Shown here one piece after another: positions 1-7,258 of a stretch of 7,270 bases of DNA. Position 1 is the stretch's first letter; each line of letters begins with the position of its first letter. Source of the DNA: Oribacterium sp. (GTDB lineage: Bacteria; Bacillota_A; Clostridia; Lachnospirales; Lachnospiraceae); NCBI GenBank assembly GCA_017940955.1, contig JAGAXP010000135.1, positions 1 to 7,270 on the forward strand, in the 5' to 3' direction. Made by a program: the position numbers and the translations under genes. The notes beneath the pieces are model-generated. The model saw only the letters and a list, made by a program, of their open reading frames with translations, did not search any database and was not told the DNA's origin.

Positions 1-1033
<1,033 letters not shown>

Positions 1034-1077
1034 TACAGATACAGCGGACAATAATTAAATCCAAAAATAAATGAGTG

Positions 1078-1132
1078 GACGATTCAGTACATTTTCTTCG
1101 AACAGAGGAAAGATGCTGAATCGTCTGTTTTT
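1078..1132 (+). terminator. Intrinsic terminator after the glutamate synthase remnant
   Basis: GACGATTCAG (1078-1087) pairs perfectly with CTGAATCGTC (1116-1125). The arms can extend inward with an imperfect CATTTTC/GAAAGATG stem, and TGTTTTT follows. It lies 44 bases past the stop codon, the expected place for the end of that transcription unit. Confidence 0.85.
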
Positions 1133-1140
1133 GATTCTTG

Positions 1141-1276
1141 ATGCCACCGGGGGCGGTTTCCACGGAGGAAATTTTCCACCGGGAACGTTTTCCACCGAGG
1201 ATGGTTTTCACTGAGGACGATTTCCACTGAGGACGATTTCCACCGGGGATGTTTCTCGCCACATCCCCGGTGAAAA
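1141..1276. repeat. 16-bp tandem repeat: seven direct units plus one inverted unit
   Basis: Seven consecutive 16-base units, consensus close to TTTCCACCGAGGACGA, begin at 1141, 1157, 1173, 1189, 1205, 1221 and 1237. The first is the most diverged. After an 8-base spacer (1253-1260, half a period) an eighth unit lies inverted at 1261-1276: its reverse complement differs from unit seven by one base. Units seven and eight therefore form a hairpin with ACCGGGGATGT/ACATCCCCGGT as the core. The period is not a multiple of three, so a protein repeat is unlikely even though a minus-strand frame stays open. No T-run follows the hairpin, so it is not an ordinary terminator. Confidence 0.85.
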
Positions 1277-1289
1277 ATTATGTGATGCA

Positions 1290-1309
1290 TTAAGGAAGTA
1301 CTTCCTTAA
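1290..1309. promoter_or_regulatory. Perfect 20-bp palindrome, candidate operator
   Basis: TTAAGGAAGTACTTCCTTAA equals its own reverse complement with no spacer. A loopless palindrome suits a symmetric dimeric DNA-binding protein better than an RNA hairpin. It lies about 175 bases upstream of the chemoreceptor start and upstream of its candidate promoter. The protein that would bind it is unknown. Confidence 0.5.
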
Positions 1310-1377
1310 ATGAAAGTATCCCTTTTTGCCATGATAAGGCGAAATTTAACAATTATTTTCAAATATTGTTATTTTTC

Positions 1378-1407
1378 TTCATATAGTGTCGACGAAGTAA
1401 ATATAAC
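1378..1407 (+). promoter_or_regulatory. Possible housekeeping promoter for the chemoreceptor
   Basis: TTCATA (1378-1383) and TATAAC (1402-1407) are 18 bases apart in A/T-rich DNA, a fair match to a sigma-A promoter with a weak -35. An overlapping choice is TTCTTC with TAAATA at 17 bases. The transcript would have a leader of about 70 bases. The evidence is pattern only. Confidence 0.35.
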
Positions 1408-1411
1408 GGGT

Positions 1412-1439
1412 TTGAAATCCCTGCTTGGCAGGGTATCAA
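1412..1439 (+). promoter_or_regulatory. Small hairpin in the chemoreceptor leader
   Basis: CCCTG (1419-1423) pairs with CAGGG (1429-1433) over loop CTTGG. Outside an AAT/TA internal loop, TTGA (1412-1415) pairs with TCAA (1436-1439). It falls between the candidate promoter and the ribosome binding site. There is no T-run, so it does not look like a terminator. I do not recognise it as either cyclic-di-GMP riboswitch class. Any regulatory role is speculative. Confidence 0.3.
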
Positions 1440-1483
1440 TAAGTGATTCTCAGACCGAATAATGATTTTGAAAGGAATTGATC

Positions 1484-3256
1484 ATGGACACAAAAGGAAA
1501 GAATCTCGGTATTCACAGTTTGAAGTTTGTAGTAGTTATGGCACTCTTTGTTTCGTGCTTTCTGACGGCTTTGGGAATTGCTGTATTCTCAATAATAGGA
1601 ACCATTAGAAATAACAACGATCAGGCTGCAGCCTATAGGAGCCGCCTTGAAACCGATGTAATGGAGAAACTGAAGCAGGAAACTGAAATTGCTGTAAGTG
1701 TCATTGATCAGATTCATGAAAGACAGCTTGCAGGAGAATTCACGGAAAGTGAAGCAAAGAAATTTGCGGCGGATCTGGTACGTGAAATGAGGTATGATAA
1801 CGGAAATGGGTATTTCTGGGTAGATACCTATGAGGGTGTAAATGTTGTCCTGTTGGGAAGAGATACGGAAGGTAAGTCCAGATGGGATTCTGTGGATCCA
1901 AACGGAACCTATTTCATTCAGGAAATGATCGCCAACGGAAAAAAAGAGGGTGGCGGATTTACAGATCTGATGTTTGCGAAGCCTAATGAGACAGAGCCAT
2001 TACCAAAGAAAAATTATACCTGTGCCTATGAACCTTACCAGTGGGTGCTCGGAACCGGTGTGTGGATCGATGATCTCGATGAAGCAAGTGCAATTTACAT
2101 GCAGAAGGCAAACGAAGCTATAACAGGTATAATAAGAAATATGATCATATTTATCATCATATGGTTTGTGATTCTTTTCGTTGCTGCTATGGTCATAGGC
2201 GGTCAGGTAGTAGGACCTCTTCAGAAGGTTACAGCTGTTGCTGAAAGAATTGCTGATGGTGATCTGGATGTAAGACTTGATATAAAATCCAGGAATGAAA
2301 TAGGCTTGCTTGCTGACTCCTTTGGCAAGACCATAGAACAGATCCGGAATTATCAGGGTTATATCGATGAGATTGCAAGTGCGCTTTCCGAGTTATCTGA
2401 CGGTAATCTCAGGGTACAGCTTACAAAGCAGTATACAGGCCAGTTTGCAAAGATCAAAACCAATACGGATAATCTGATATCCCACTTGAATTCCACATTA
2501 GGAGAAATCAATGCTGCAGCAAATAATGTAAACAGAGGCGCAGAACAGGTATCTTCAGGTGCTCAGGCATTGGCACAGGGTGCTACAGAGCAGGCTTCCT
2601 CTATTCAGGAACTTTCAGCTACTATGAATGATATATCACTGAAGGTAAAGGATACTGCTGATATGTCAAAAGCCGCTCTGGATCTCACAAGCTCTGTAAG
2701 TGAAGATATGGTGATCAGTAACACCAAGATGGAAGAGATGTCTCAAGCTATGGAAGAGATCGTTGAAAGATCCAACGAGATTTCAAAGATCATAAAGACT
2801 ATCGATGACATCGCATTTCAGACCAATATCCTCTCTCTCAATGCAGCAATAGAGGCTGCAAGAGCCGGTCAGGCAGGAAAGGGATTTGCGGTTGTTGCTG
2901 ATGAAGTAGGCAATCTGGCTAAGAAGTCTCAGGAGGCTGCTCAAAATACAGCTGTTCTTATTGAACAGACTATCGAAGCAGTACAAAAGGGCGGTGAGAT
3001 AACTGCTCAGACTGCTGAGTCCATCACATCTGTATCCAAGGGTGCACAGAAGATCACAGACCTTGTGGATCATATTTCGATCGCATCAGGTGAGCAGGCT
3101 GACGGTATCAGACAGATCACTCTTGGAATCGATCAGATTTCATCAGTAGTTCAGACCAATGCTGCAACTGCGGAGCAGAGTGCGGCTGCCAGTGAAGAAA
3201 TGACCAGAATGGCTAAGAGTCTCAGCGATGAGGTTAACAAGTTCACACTTTCATAA
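1484..3256 (+). CDS. Methyl-accepting chemotaxis protein with extracellular single Cache domain
   Basis: This is an intact 590-residue transmembrane chemoreceptor that would sense a small ligand outside the cell and control CheA-CheW kinase activity and so flagellar rotation. Residue order: transmembrane helix 1 at about 13-38; an sCache_2-like sensor at about 50-205 with [10 protein letters not shown] (109-118) and [13 protein letters not shown] (185-197); transmembrane helix 2 at about 219-241; HAMP at about 240-292; a second HAMP-like stretch with SDGNLRVQL at about 297-335; and the signalling coiled coil at about 340-587. The highly conserved hairpin tip is [20 protein letters not shown], followed by [16 protein letters not shown] (about 440-475). 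There is no obvious C-terminal CheR-tethering pentapeptide. I chose ATG 1484 because AAAGGA (1471-1476) is well spaced before it; an in-frame TTG at 1478 overlaps too closely. It stands alone between terminators, with no che or flagellar gene alongside. The ligand cannot be read from the sequence; this Cache class often binds small organic acids. Confidence 0.95.
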   Translation: MDTKGKNLGIHSLKFVVVMALFVSCFLTALGIAVFSIIGTIRNNNDQAAAYRSRLETDVMEKLKQETEIAVSVIDQIHERQLAGEFTESEAKKFAADLVREMRYDNGNGYFWVDTYEGVNVVLLGRDTEGKSRWDSVDPNGTYFIQEMIANGKKEGGGFTDLMFAKPNETEPLPKKNYTCAYEPYQWVLGTGVWIDDLDEASAIYMQKANEAITGIIRNMIIFIIIWFVILFVAAMVIGGQVVGPLQKVTAVAERIADGDLDVRLDIKSRNEIGLLADSFGKTIEQIRNYQGYIDEIASALSELSDGNLRVQLTKQYTGQFAKIKTNTDNLISHLNSTLGEINAAANNVNRGAEQVSSGAQALAQGATEQASSIQELSATMNDISLKVKDTADMSKAALDLTSSVSEDMVISNTKMEEMSQAMEEIVERSNEISKIIKTIDDIAFQTNILSLNAAIEAARAGQAGKGFAVVADEVGNLAKKSQEAAQNTAVLIEQTIEAVQKGGEITAQTAESITSVSKGAQKITDLVDHISIASGEQADGIRQITLGIDQISSVVQTNAATAEQSAAASEEMTRMAKSLSDEVNKFTLS

Positions 3257-3270
3257 AAGGAATTTCATTT

Positions 3271-3300
3271 CAGCCGGGATTTATGTCCCGGCTGTTTTTT
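3271..3300 (+). terminator. Intrinsic terminator of the chemoreceptor gene
   Basis: CAGCCGGGA (3271-3279) and TCCCGGCTG (3286-3294) form a perfect 9-bp stem over loop TTTATG, followed by TTTTTT (3295-3300). It begins 14 bases after the stop codon. Confidence 0.95.
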
Positions 3301-3410
3301 CGCGATAAAAGTAACAGTTGAGTCAGTGGACCTGGGGGGACGGCTCTTTTTCCCACCATCCGGAGTTATTGGAACCACTGATTGACCTTAAAACTCAGAA
3401 TTCAGAATAT

Positions 3411-3622
3411 AAGTCAATGTAACCTGCCATTCAGTATGACCTAAATCCTGATTACCTGAAATTGAGTCAATGTAACCTGCTATTCAGTATGACCCAAATC
3501 CTGATTGCCTGAAATTGAGTCATTATAACCTGCTATTCAGTATGACCCAAATCCTGATTACCTGAAATTGAGTCATTATAACCTGACATTCAGGATGACT
3601 CAGATGCTGGTAACGGGAATAT
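3411..3622. repeat. 53-bp tandem repeat array, about four units
   Basis: Units start at 3411, 3464, 3517 and 3570, each 53 bases. Each begins GAGTCAATGTAACCTG or GAGTCATTATAACCTG and continues TATTCAGTATGACCCAAATC. Units two and three are nearly identical; unit four diverges in its second half. A decayed start of a fifth unit (GGTCAATGTAA) follows at 3624, and a poor upstream copy may begin near 3363. A similar start, GAGTCAGTGGACCTG, also occurs at 3320-3334, next to GGGGGGACGGCTCTTTTTCCC (see findings). The units are not interspersed with unique spacers. I see no coding frame in the 3301-3719 gap. Besides the array it holds only a 7-bp inverted repeat, ATGCCTT/AAGGCAT, at 3634-3662. Confidence 0.9.
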
Positions 3623-3719
3623 GGGTCAATGTAATGCCTTGTTCACTGCGAAAATAAGGCATCCTGGCTGAACTGTTACTGATAGAGAGAAAAACCTATT
3701 GCTATCCGATTGGTTATTA

Positions 3720-3749
3720 TTGACTAACGTCCGAAAACAGTAAGATAAT
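3720..3749 (+). promoter_or_regulatory. Promoter for mntP
   Basis: TTGACT (3720-3725) and GATAAT (3744-3749) are separated by 18 bases, a good sigma-A match. Transcription would start near 3756, leaving a leader of only about 40 bases before ATG 3795. That is too short to hold a yybP-ykoY manganese riboswitch, unless another promoter lies further upstream. Confidence 0.5.
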
Positions 3750-3794
3750 TCTAAAACTAAGGAAGAAAATTAATTGATTATTTTGGGAGTTATC

Positions 3795-4397
3795 ATGACA
3801 TTAACACCGGGATTTATTATAAATGGAATCATTCTGGGAATAGGGCTGGCTATGGATGCTTTTTCGGTATCCATGGCAAATGGTTTGAAAGATCCAAATC
3901 TGAAACCGGGAAAGATGTGCCGTATCGCGGGCTGTTTTGCATTTTTCCAGTGGTTCATGCCTATGATCGGATGGATCTGTGTTCATACAATTGTATTATA
4001 TTTTAAATCCTTCCAGGCTTTTATCCCCTGGATAGCGCTCATACTTCTATCCTATATCGGAGGGAAAATGATCTATGAAAGTATTCAGGAGGGAAAAATC
4101 GGTGAGGATTCAGAAGCAACCGGTGAGGATGAGATACTTTCTTCAAGCACTCTTATCATGCAGGGTATAGCAACTTCCATAGATGCTCTGTCGGTTGGCT
4201 TCACAATTTCAGAATACCATCTTCTTGAAGCATTTATCACTGCTGTCATCATTGCCGTAACAACTTTTATCATTTGTATCATTGGTCTCAGGATAGGCAG
4301 AACAGCCGGAAGATTTCTCAAAAACAAAGCAGGTATTTTCGGAGGCGTTATTCTTATAGGTATCGGAATAGAGATATTTGTTTCTCATTTCTTTTAG
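3795..4397 (+). CDS. mntP: Manganese efflux pump MntP (DUF204 family)
   Basis: This inner-membrane exporter removes excess Mn2+ from the cytoplasm. The 200-residue product, close to the family's usual 180-200, has the two-fold repeat of three helices each. Repeat one carries GLAMDAFSVSMANG (17-30, Asp21); repeat two carries GIATSIDALSVGFTIS (124-139, Asp130). These paired Asp motifs are the metal-path signature. An acidic linker, GKIGEDSEATGEDE (100-113), joins the halves. The C-terminus, GGVILIGIGIEIFVSHFF, is the last helix. I prefer ATG 3795, with GGGAG (3785-3789) five bases upstream. A TTG at 3774 with AAGGAAG upstream would add seven residues and is a real alternative. The gene is a single unit with its own promoter. 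No manganese riboswitch is visible upstream, so control, if any, would be by protein such as an MntR-like regulator. Confidence 0.93.
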   Translation: MTLTPGFIINGIILGIGLAMDAFSVSMANGLKDPNLKPGKMCRIAGCFAFFQWFMPMIGWICVHTIVLYFKSFQAFIPWIALILLSYIGGKMIYESIQEGKIGEDSEATGEDEILSSSTLIMQGIATSIDALSVGFTISEYHLLEAFITAVIIAVTTFIICIIGLRIGRTAGRFLKNKAGIFGGVILIGIGIEIFVSHFF

Positions 4398-4398
4398 T

Positions 4399-4427
4399 TT
4401 GTAATATAGCCGCTAAATTGATATGAT
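4399..4427 (+). promoter_or_regulatory. Promoter for the AraC-MocR regulator pair
   Basis: TTGTAA (4399-4404) and TATGAT (4422-4427) are exactly 17 bases apart. It begins just after the mntP stop codon. Transcription would start near 4434, giving a leader of about 50 bases. No clear terminator separates mntP from this site, so read-through is possible. Confidence 0.5.
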
Positions 4428-4438
4428 AATATTGTCAT
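4423..4438. promoter_or_regulatory. Near-palindrome over the -10 site, candidate operator
   Basis: ATGATAATATTGTCAT matches its reverse complement at 14 of 16 positions, around an AATATT core. It covers most of the -10 hexamer and the start region, the right place for repression of the downstream regulators, perhaps by one of their own products. A/T-rich near-palindromes arise by chance fairly often, so the case is modest. Confidence 0.35.
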
Positions 4439-4485
4439 AAAAAATAGAGTTTCTGACTTTTTTATTTCGGTGATCGGAGAATATT

Positions 4486-5391
4486 ATGGCAATATCAGAA
4501 AATTTTGCAACAAACGATAAAAGCAGAGTTCCCATAAAAGAAGGCACAGAAAGTCTTCCTGTTATTTGTTATGAAGATAATCTTGAACAGATAGAGATAC
4601 CCTGGCATTGGCAGAATGCTTTTGAAATAGGCATAGTGATGTCAGGAGAGGCAATAATCGGTGTGGAGGCTGAACGGTTTCCGTTAAGTAAAGGCCATGG
4701 CTATTTTATAAATGCCGGAACATTGAACACCTGCGTCCATCATCCGGATCATACGGGTGAATGCAGCATTCGTTCGATTGTTTTCTCGCCGACAATTGTG
4801 GGAGATCCGAATGATGGCCTGTTCTATGACAACTACGCCGCGCCCATCATTACAAACAATGCGTTAAAAGGCTTTGCTCTTAATAAGGACGAGGCCTGGC
4901 AGAAAGAGACCCTGCGTCTTGCGGAACAGTGCTGGAGAAGCTGCCTCGAATGCGATGAAGCCATAGAATCCGGGGTCAGGGACATTGTGTCCCAGATGAT
5001 ATTCCTATTATCATCACATTGTGATTCTGAGACAAGAGCGGTGTCGCCTAAGGATATAAGAGATTCGGACCGCATAAGGATGATGCTTGATTATATCGAT
5101 CATCATTACAAAGAGGATATAAATATCTCTGTGTTATCGGAACATGCTGAGATCAGTGAATCTGAGACCATGAGATGTTTTCATAATATGCTCGGAACTA
5201 CTCCTATCCAGTACCTGAAGAACTATCGGATAAGAAAAGCGGCTGAACTTCTCAGAATTTCGGAAGAGAAGATAGTAGACATCGCGATAGACTGTGGTTT
5301 TCAGGATATGAGTTATTTTGCAAAAACCTTCAGGGAAGCAAAGGGAATAACCCCTACGGACTTCAGGGAAAAGTATAAAACGAAGGCTTGA
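4486..5391 (+). CDS. AraC/XylS-family transcriptional regulator with N-terminal cupin domain
   Basis: This is a 301-residue cytoplasmic DNA-binding regulator. Residues about 25-95 resemble the AraC-type cupin effector domain (EIPWHWQNAFEIGIVMSGEA, 37-56; GHGYFINAGTLNTCVHH). Residues about 195-297 form the two-helix-turn-helix domain: DINISVLSEHAEISESETM for the first, and IVDIAIDCGFQDMSYFAKTF, then GITPTDFREKY, for the second, which is the strongest family signature. ATG 4486 has GGAGA (4476-4480) five bases upstream. It is followed after six bases by a MocR-type regulator and is almost certainly co-transcribed with it. Such cupin-AraC proteins in Firmicutes often respond to sugars, but no sugar gene is nearby and no ligand can be assigned. 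Targets are unknown; autoregulation is possible. Confidence 0.93.
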   Translation: MAISENFATNDKSRVPIKEGTESLPVICYEDNLEQIEIPWHWQNAFEIGIVMSGEAIIGVEAERFPLSKGHGYFINAGTLNTCVHHPDHTGECSIRSIVFSPTIVGDPNDGLFYDNYAAPIITNNALKGFALNKDEAWQKETLRLAEQCWRSCLECDEAIESGVRDIVSQMIFLLSSHCDSETRAVSPKDIRDSDRIRMMLDYIDHHYKEDINISVLSEHAEISESETMRCFHNMLGTTPIQYLKNYRIRKAAELLRISEEKIVDIAIDCGFQDMSYFAKTFREAKGITPTDFREKYKTKA

Positions 5392-5397
5392 TCAGTC

Positions 5398-6483
5398 ATG
5401 GAATCAAAGACAGCAGCTTACCTAACCATATATACAAATCTAAGGCAGCAAATAATAAACGGTGATTTTAAGACCGGAGACAAGCTCCCCTCAAAGAGAG
5501 TGTTTGCGGAAGTGACCGGAACCAGCGTCATAACAGTAGAGCACGCCTATGATCTGCTTCAGGATGAAGGCTACATCGAAGCAAGCCAGAGGCGAGGGTA
5601 TTTTGTGACCTACACTTCAGAAGATTCCTTTCCTGTCGGGGAGGAAATGGACATAGGCATTAACGAAGAGGGGGCTGCTACAGACAAGTACGAAGAAAGC
5701 ATTGAAACCTTTTCCTTTCCCGGATTTGCCAGAACGGTCAGACATGTCCTTTCAGTCTACGGCGAAAGGATACTGGAGAAGTCTCCCAATGAAGGATCGT
5801 TGCTTCTGAGAGAAAGTATTAGCCGATATATAAAAAGAAGCAGAGGGATACACGTTGACAGCGACCAGGTTATAGTCGGAGCCGGTGCAGAATATCTGTA
5901 TGGACTTATCGTTCAGATGTTGGGACGGGATAAACTCTACGGAGTGGAAGATCCTTCTTATGAAAAGATCAGAAGTATTTATAAGGCAAACGGAGCCGCC
6001 TGTGATCTTTTGAAGCTCGGATCAAGAGGTATACATACAAGTGAACTGAAGAGAACATCAGCTCAGGTACTTCATGTCACTCCCTTTGACAGTTACCCCA
6101 GCGGAGTTACCGCAACCGCCGGAAAAAGACAGGAATACATAGCCTGGGCAAAAAACAGAGGTGCCATAATAGTGGAAGACGACTATGCTTCGGAATTCTC
6201 AACCTCCACAAAATCCGAGGACACACTGTTTTCCCTTGAGCCCCTGCGTACAGTCATCTATATCAACACCTTCACCAAAACCATTTCACCTTCAATCCGC
6301 ATAGGCTACATGCTCCTTCCAAAGGAGCTTTCCCCGGAACTGAAAAGCAGAATTTCCTTTTATTCCTGCACAGTCCCCACCTTCGACCAGTACGTCTTGG
6401 CCGAATTCCTGAACAGCGGCGACTTCGAACGCCACATAAACCGCGTAAGAAGAAAGCGCAGACAGGCTAATAAAGTGATATAA
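5398..6483 (+). CDS. MocR-type GntR regulator with aminotransferase-like domain, C-terminally truncated
   Basis: MocR proteins join a GntR winged helix to a fold-type-I, PLP-binding aminotransferase-like domain and act as PLP- or amine-responsive regulators. The winged helix is residues about 7-75 (LRQQIINGDFKTGDKLPSKR; VEHAYDLLQDEGYIEASQRRG). The PLP domain starts near 110 and includes HVTPFDSYPSGVT, VEDDYASEF (Asp261/Asp262 region) and TFTKTISPSIRIGY with the Schiff-base Lys294. The key cofactor residues are therefore present. The protein ends at residue 361 in RVRRKRRQANKVI, whereas the family is usually about 450-480 residues, so the small C-terminal subdomain (roughly 100 residues) is missing. 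Just downstream lie a promoter and a structured element, not the missing part. ATG 5398 follows the araC stop by six bases with only a weak GAAGG upstream, which suggests translational coupling. DNA binding could survive; PLP sensing may be impaired. Confidence 0.88.
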   Translation: MESKTAAYLTIYTNLRQQIINGDFKTGDKLPSKRVFAEVTGTSVITVEHAYDLLQDEGYIEASQRRGYFVTYTSEDSFPVGEEMDIGINEEGAATDKYEESIETFSFPGFARTVRHVLSVYGERILEKSPNEGSLLLRESISRYIKRSRGIHVDSDQVIVGAGAEYLYGLIVQMLGRDKLYGVEDPSYEKIRSIYKANGAACDLLKLGSRGIHTSELKRTSAQVLHVTPFDSYPSGVTATAGKRQEYIAWAKNRGAIIVEDDYASEFSTSTKSEDTLFSLEPLRTVIYINTFTKTISPSIRIGYMLLPKELSPELKSRISFYSCTVPTFDQYVLAEFLNSGDFERHINRVRRKRRQANKVI

Positions 6484-6484
6484 T
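6476..6484 (+). promoter_or_regulatory. Extended -10 promoter for the structured leader and lspA
   Basis: TGATATAAT is a perfect TGnTATAAT extended -10 element. There is no convincing -35 seventeen bases upstream, which extended -10 promoters can lack. It overlaps the last codons of mocR. The predicted start is near 6491, giving a leader of about 243 bases before lspA that contains the whole structured element. Confidence 0.5.
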
Positions 6485-6524
6485 AGAAACGTTCAATGTA
6501 TTTTCTAACTAAAAAAGCCAATGA

Positions 6525-6713
6525 GGAAAATACAAGGGATGAGTGCCTAGGCTTGCGAGACTTATCAGCGTTTCGTAAGAAATGCTGATGCCACCAGCCG
6601 GCGAGGCTGTTTCGGCGTAAGCCGAAATCAAACGGAAATGCCTGCGCGTAGCGCATTCCAATGGCATTTTCTACTTATATCTCGTGGGCCGGCACACGTC
6701 CCTTGTATTTTCC
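6525..6713 (+). ncRNA. 189-nt structured element: candidate cis-regulatory RNA or mobile palindromic repeat
   Basis: A long closing helix joins the ends. 6525-6539 (GGAAAATACAAGGGA) pairs perfectly with 6699-6713; 6540-6541 with 6697-6698; A6542 and A6696 are mismatched; 6543-6547 (GTGCC) pairs with 6691-6695; T6548-A6549 bulge; 6550-6560 (GGCTTGCGAGA) pairs with 6680-6690. That is 33 pairs, several of them G-U type. Inside are four hairpins: 6565-6588 (10 bp, loop GTAA); 6595-6609 (CAGCC/GGCTG); 6610-6627 (TTTCGGC/GCCGAAA, loop GTAA); and 6636-6669 (AAATGCC/GGCATTT enclosing TGCGC/GCGCA). Both GTAA loops are GNRA tetraloops closed by C-G, typical of folded RNA. It sits in the leader of lspA, eight bases before the ribosome binding site. 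I do not recognise a named RNA family. No clear target-site duplication flanks it. It could also be a MITE-like repeat, or a source of small RNA. The folding is seen in the sequence; the function is inferred. Confidence 0.7.
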
Positions 6714-6733
6714 GGAGTAAAGGGAGGAACCCC

Positions 6734-7258
6734 ATGGGATTACTAAAGAACTTAAAAGCGACGCACTTCTTCTGGACGATAAGCAATGAATTCATTCACC
6801 TGCTGACCATAGCCGGCCTTATCTGCGCAGTAGACCAGATGATAAAAAGCGCAATCGACACCGAACCCGAAAGCAATTTCCCACGTGAAATGCCGCATAC
6901 CAAAGGCTATGTAAAGATCATGCGTGCTCATAATCCCGGATTTTCCAGAGGACACCTGGGAAAATATCCGGAGCTGGTAAAGACACTTTCGGTGGCAGCT
7001 GTAGGATTTCTTGCAGGCGGTCTGCAATACCTCACAAATTATTATCCGGGTAAATATAAGTTGAGAAAGCTTGGCATGGCCATTGTGATCGGAGGTGCCC
7101 TGTCCAATGTCCTCGACCGCATCGTAAAAGGCAAGGTTACAGACTATATGAACATCAGAGTCAACGGCCTTAAATCTCTGATTGTAAACATCGGCGACAT
7201 CGCAATATACGTGGGAGGAATCATATATACTATAGCTGCACTGTTCGGAGAAGAATAG
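6734..7258 (+). CDS. lspA: Signal peptidase II (lipoprotein signal peptidase)-like protein
   Basis: LspA is a membrane aspartyl protease that removes the signal peptide from diacylglyceryl-modified prolipoproteins. The 174-residue product (family usually about 150-170) has the conserved blocks in order: AVDQMIKSAI (32-41, Asp34) at the end of helix 1; HNPGFSRG (66-73); GGALSNVLDRIVKGKVTDYM (120-139), with Asn125 and catalytic Asp128; and VNIGDIAIYVGG (151-162), with Asn152 and catalytic Asp155. Helices are visible at about 20-38, 83-101, 112-128 and 153-171. The last block reads NIGD, where most LspA proteins have N-x-A-D. ATG 6734 is preceded by AGGGAGG (6721-6727); an in-frame ATG at 6638 lies inside the structured element and has no such site. 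Control may act through the long leader. Divergence in the first loop (42-65) leaves some room for a specialised paralogue. Confidence 0.85.
   Translation: MGLLKNLKATHFFWTISNEFIHLLTIAGLICAVDQMIKSAIDTEPESNFPREMPHTKGYVKIMRAHNPGFSRGHLGKYPELVKTLSVAAVGFLAGGLQYLTNYYPGKYKLRKLGMAIVIGGALSNVLDRIVKGKVTDYMNIRVNGLKSLIVNIGDIAIYVGGIIYTIAALFGEE

Noticed and set aside
1237..1276. Intrinsic terminator from the inverted repeat pair
   Set aside because: There is no T-run on either side in the direction needed; on the + strand the hairpin is followed by an A-rich stretch.
1310..1483. Cyclic-di-GMP riboswitch before the chemoreceptor
   Set aside because: Only a short CCCTG/CAGGG hairpin is visible; the conserved class I and class II core sequences are absent.
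3411..3640. CRISPR array
   Set aside because: The 53-base units are contiguous with no unique spacers, and no cas gene is present.
3640..3794. yybP-ykoY manganese riboswitch before mntP
   Set aside because: I looked for it because of the gene, but I cannot see the conserved core or a fitting fold, and the likely promoter leaves only about 40 bases of leader.
6525..6713. Intrinsic terminator of mocR
   Set aside because: The helix ends in TTTTCC followed by GGAG without a proper T-run, and the element is far larger than a terminator.
6638..6733. Longer N-terminus for LspA from an upstream start
   Set aside because: The added residues would be encoded by the folded element and show no LspA similarity, while ATG 6734 has a strong AGGGAGG site.
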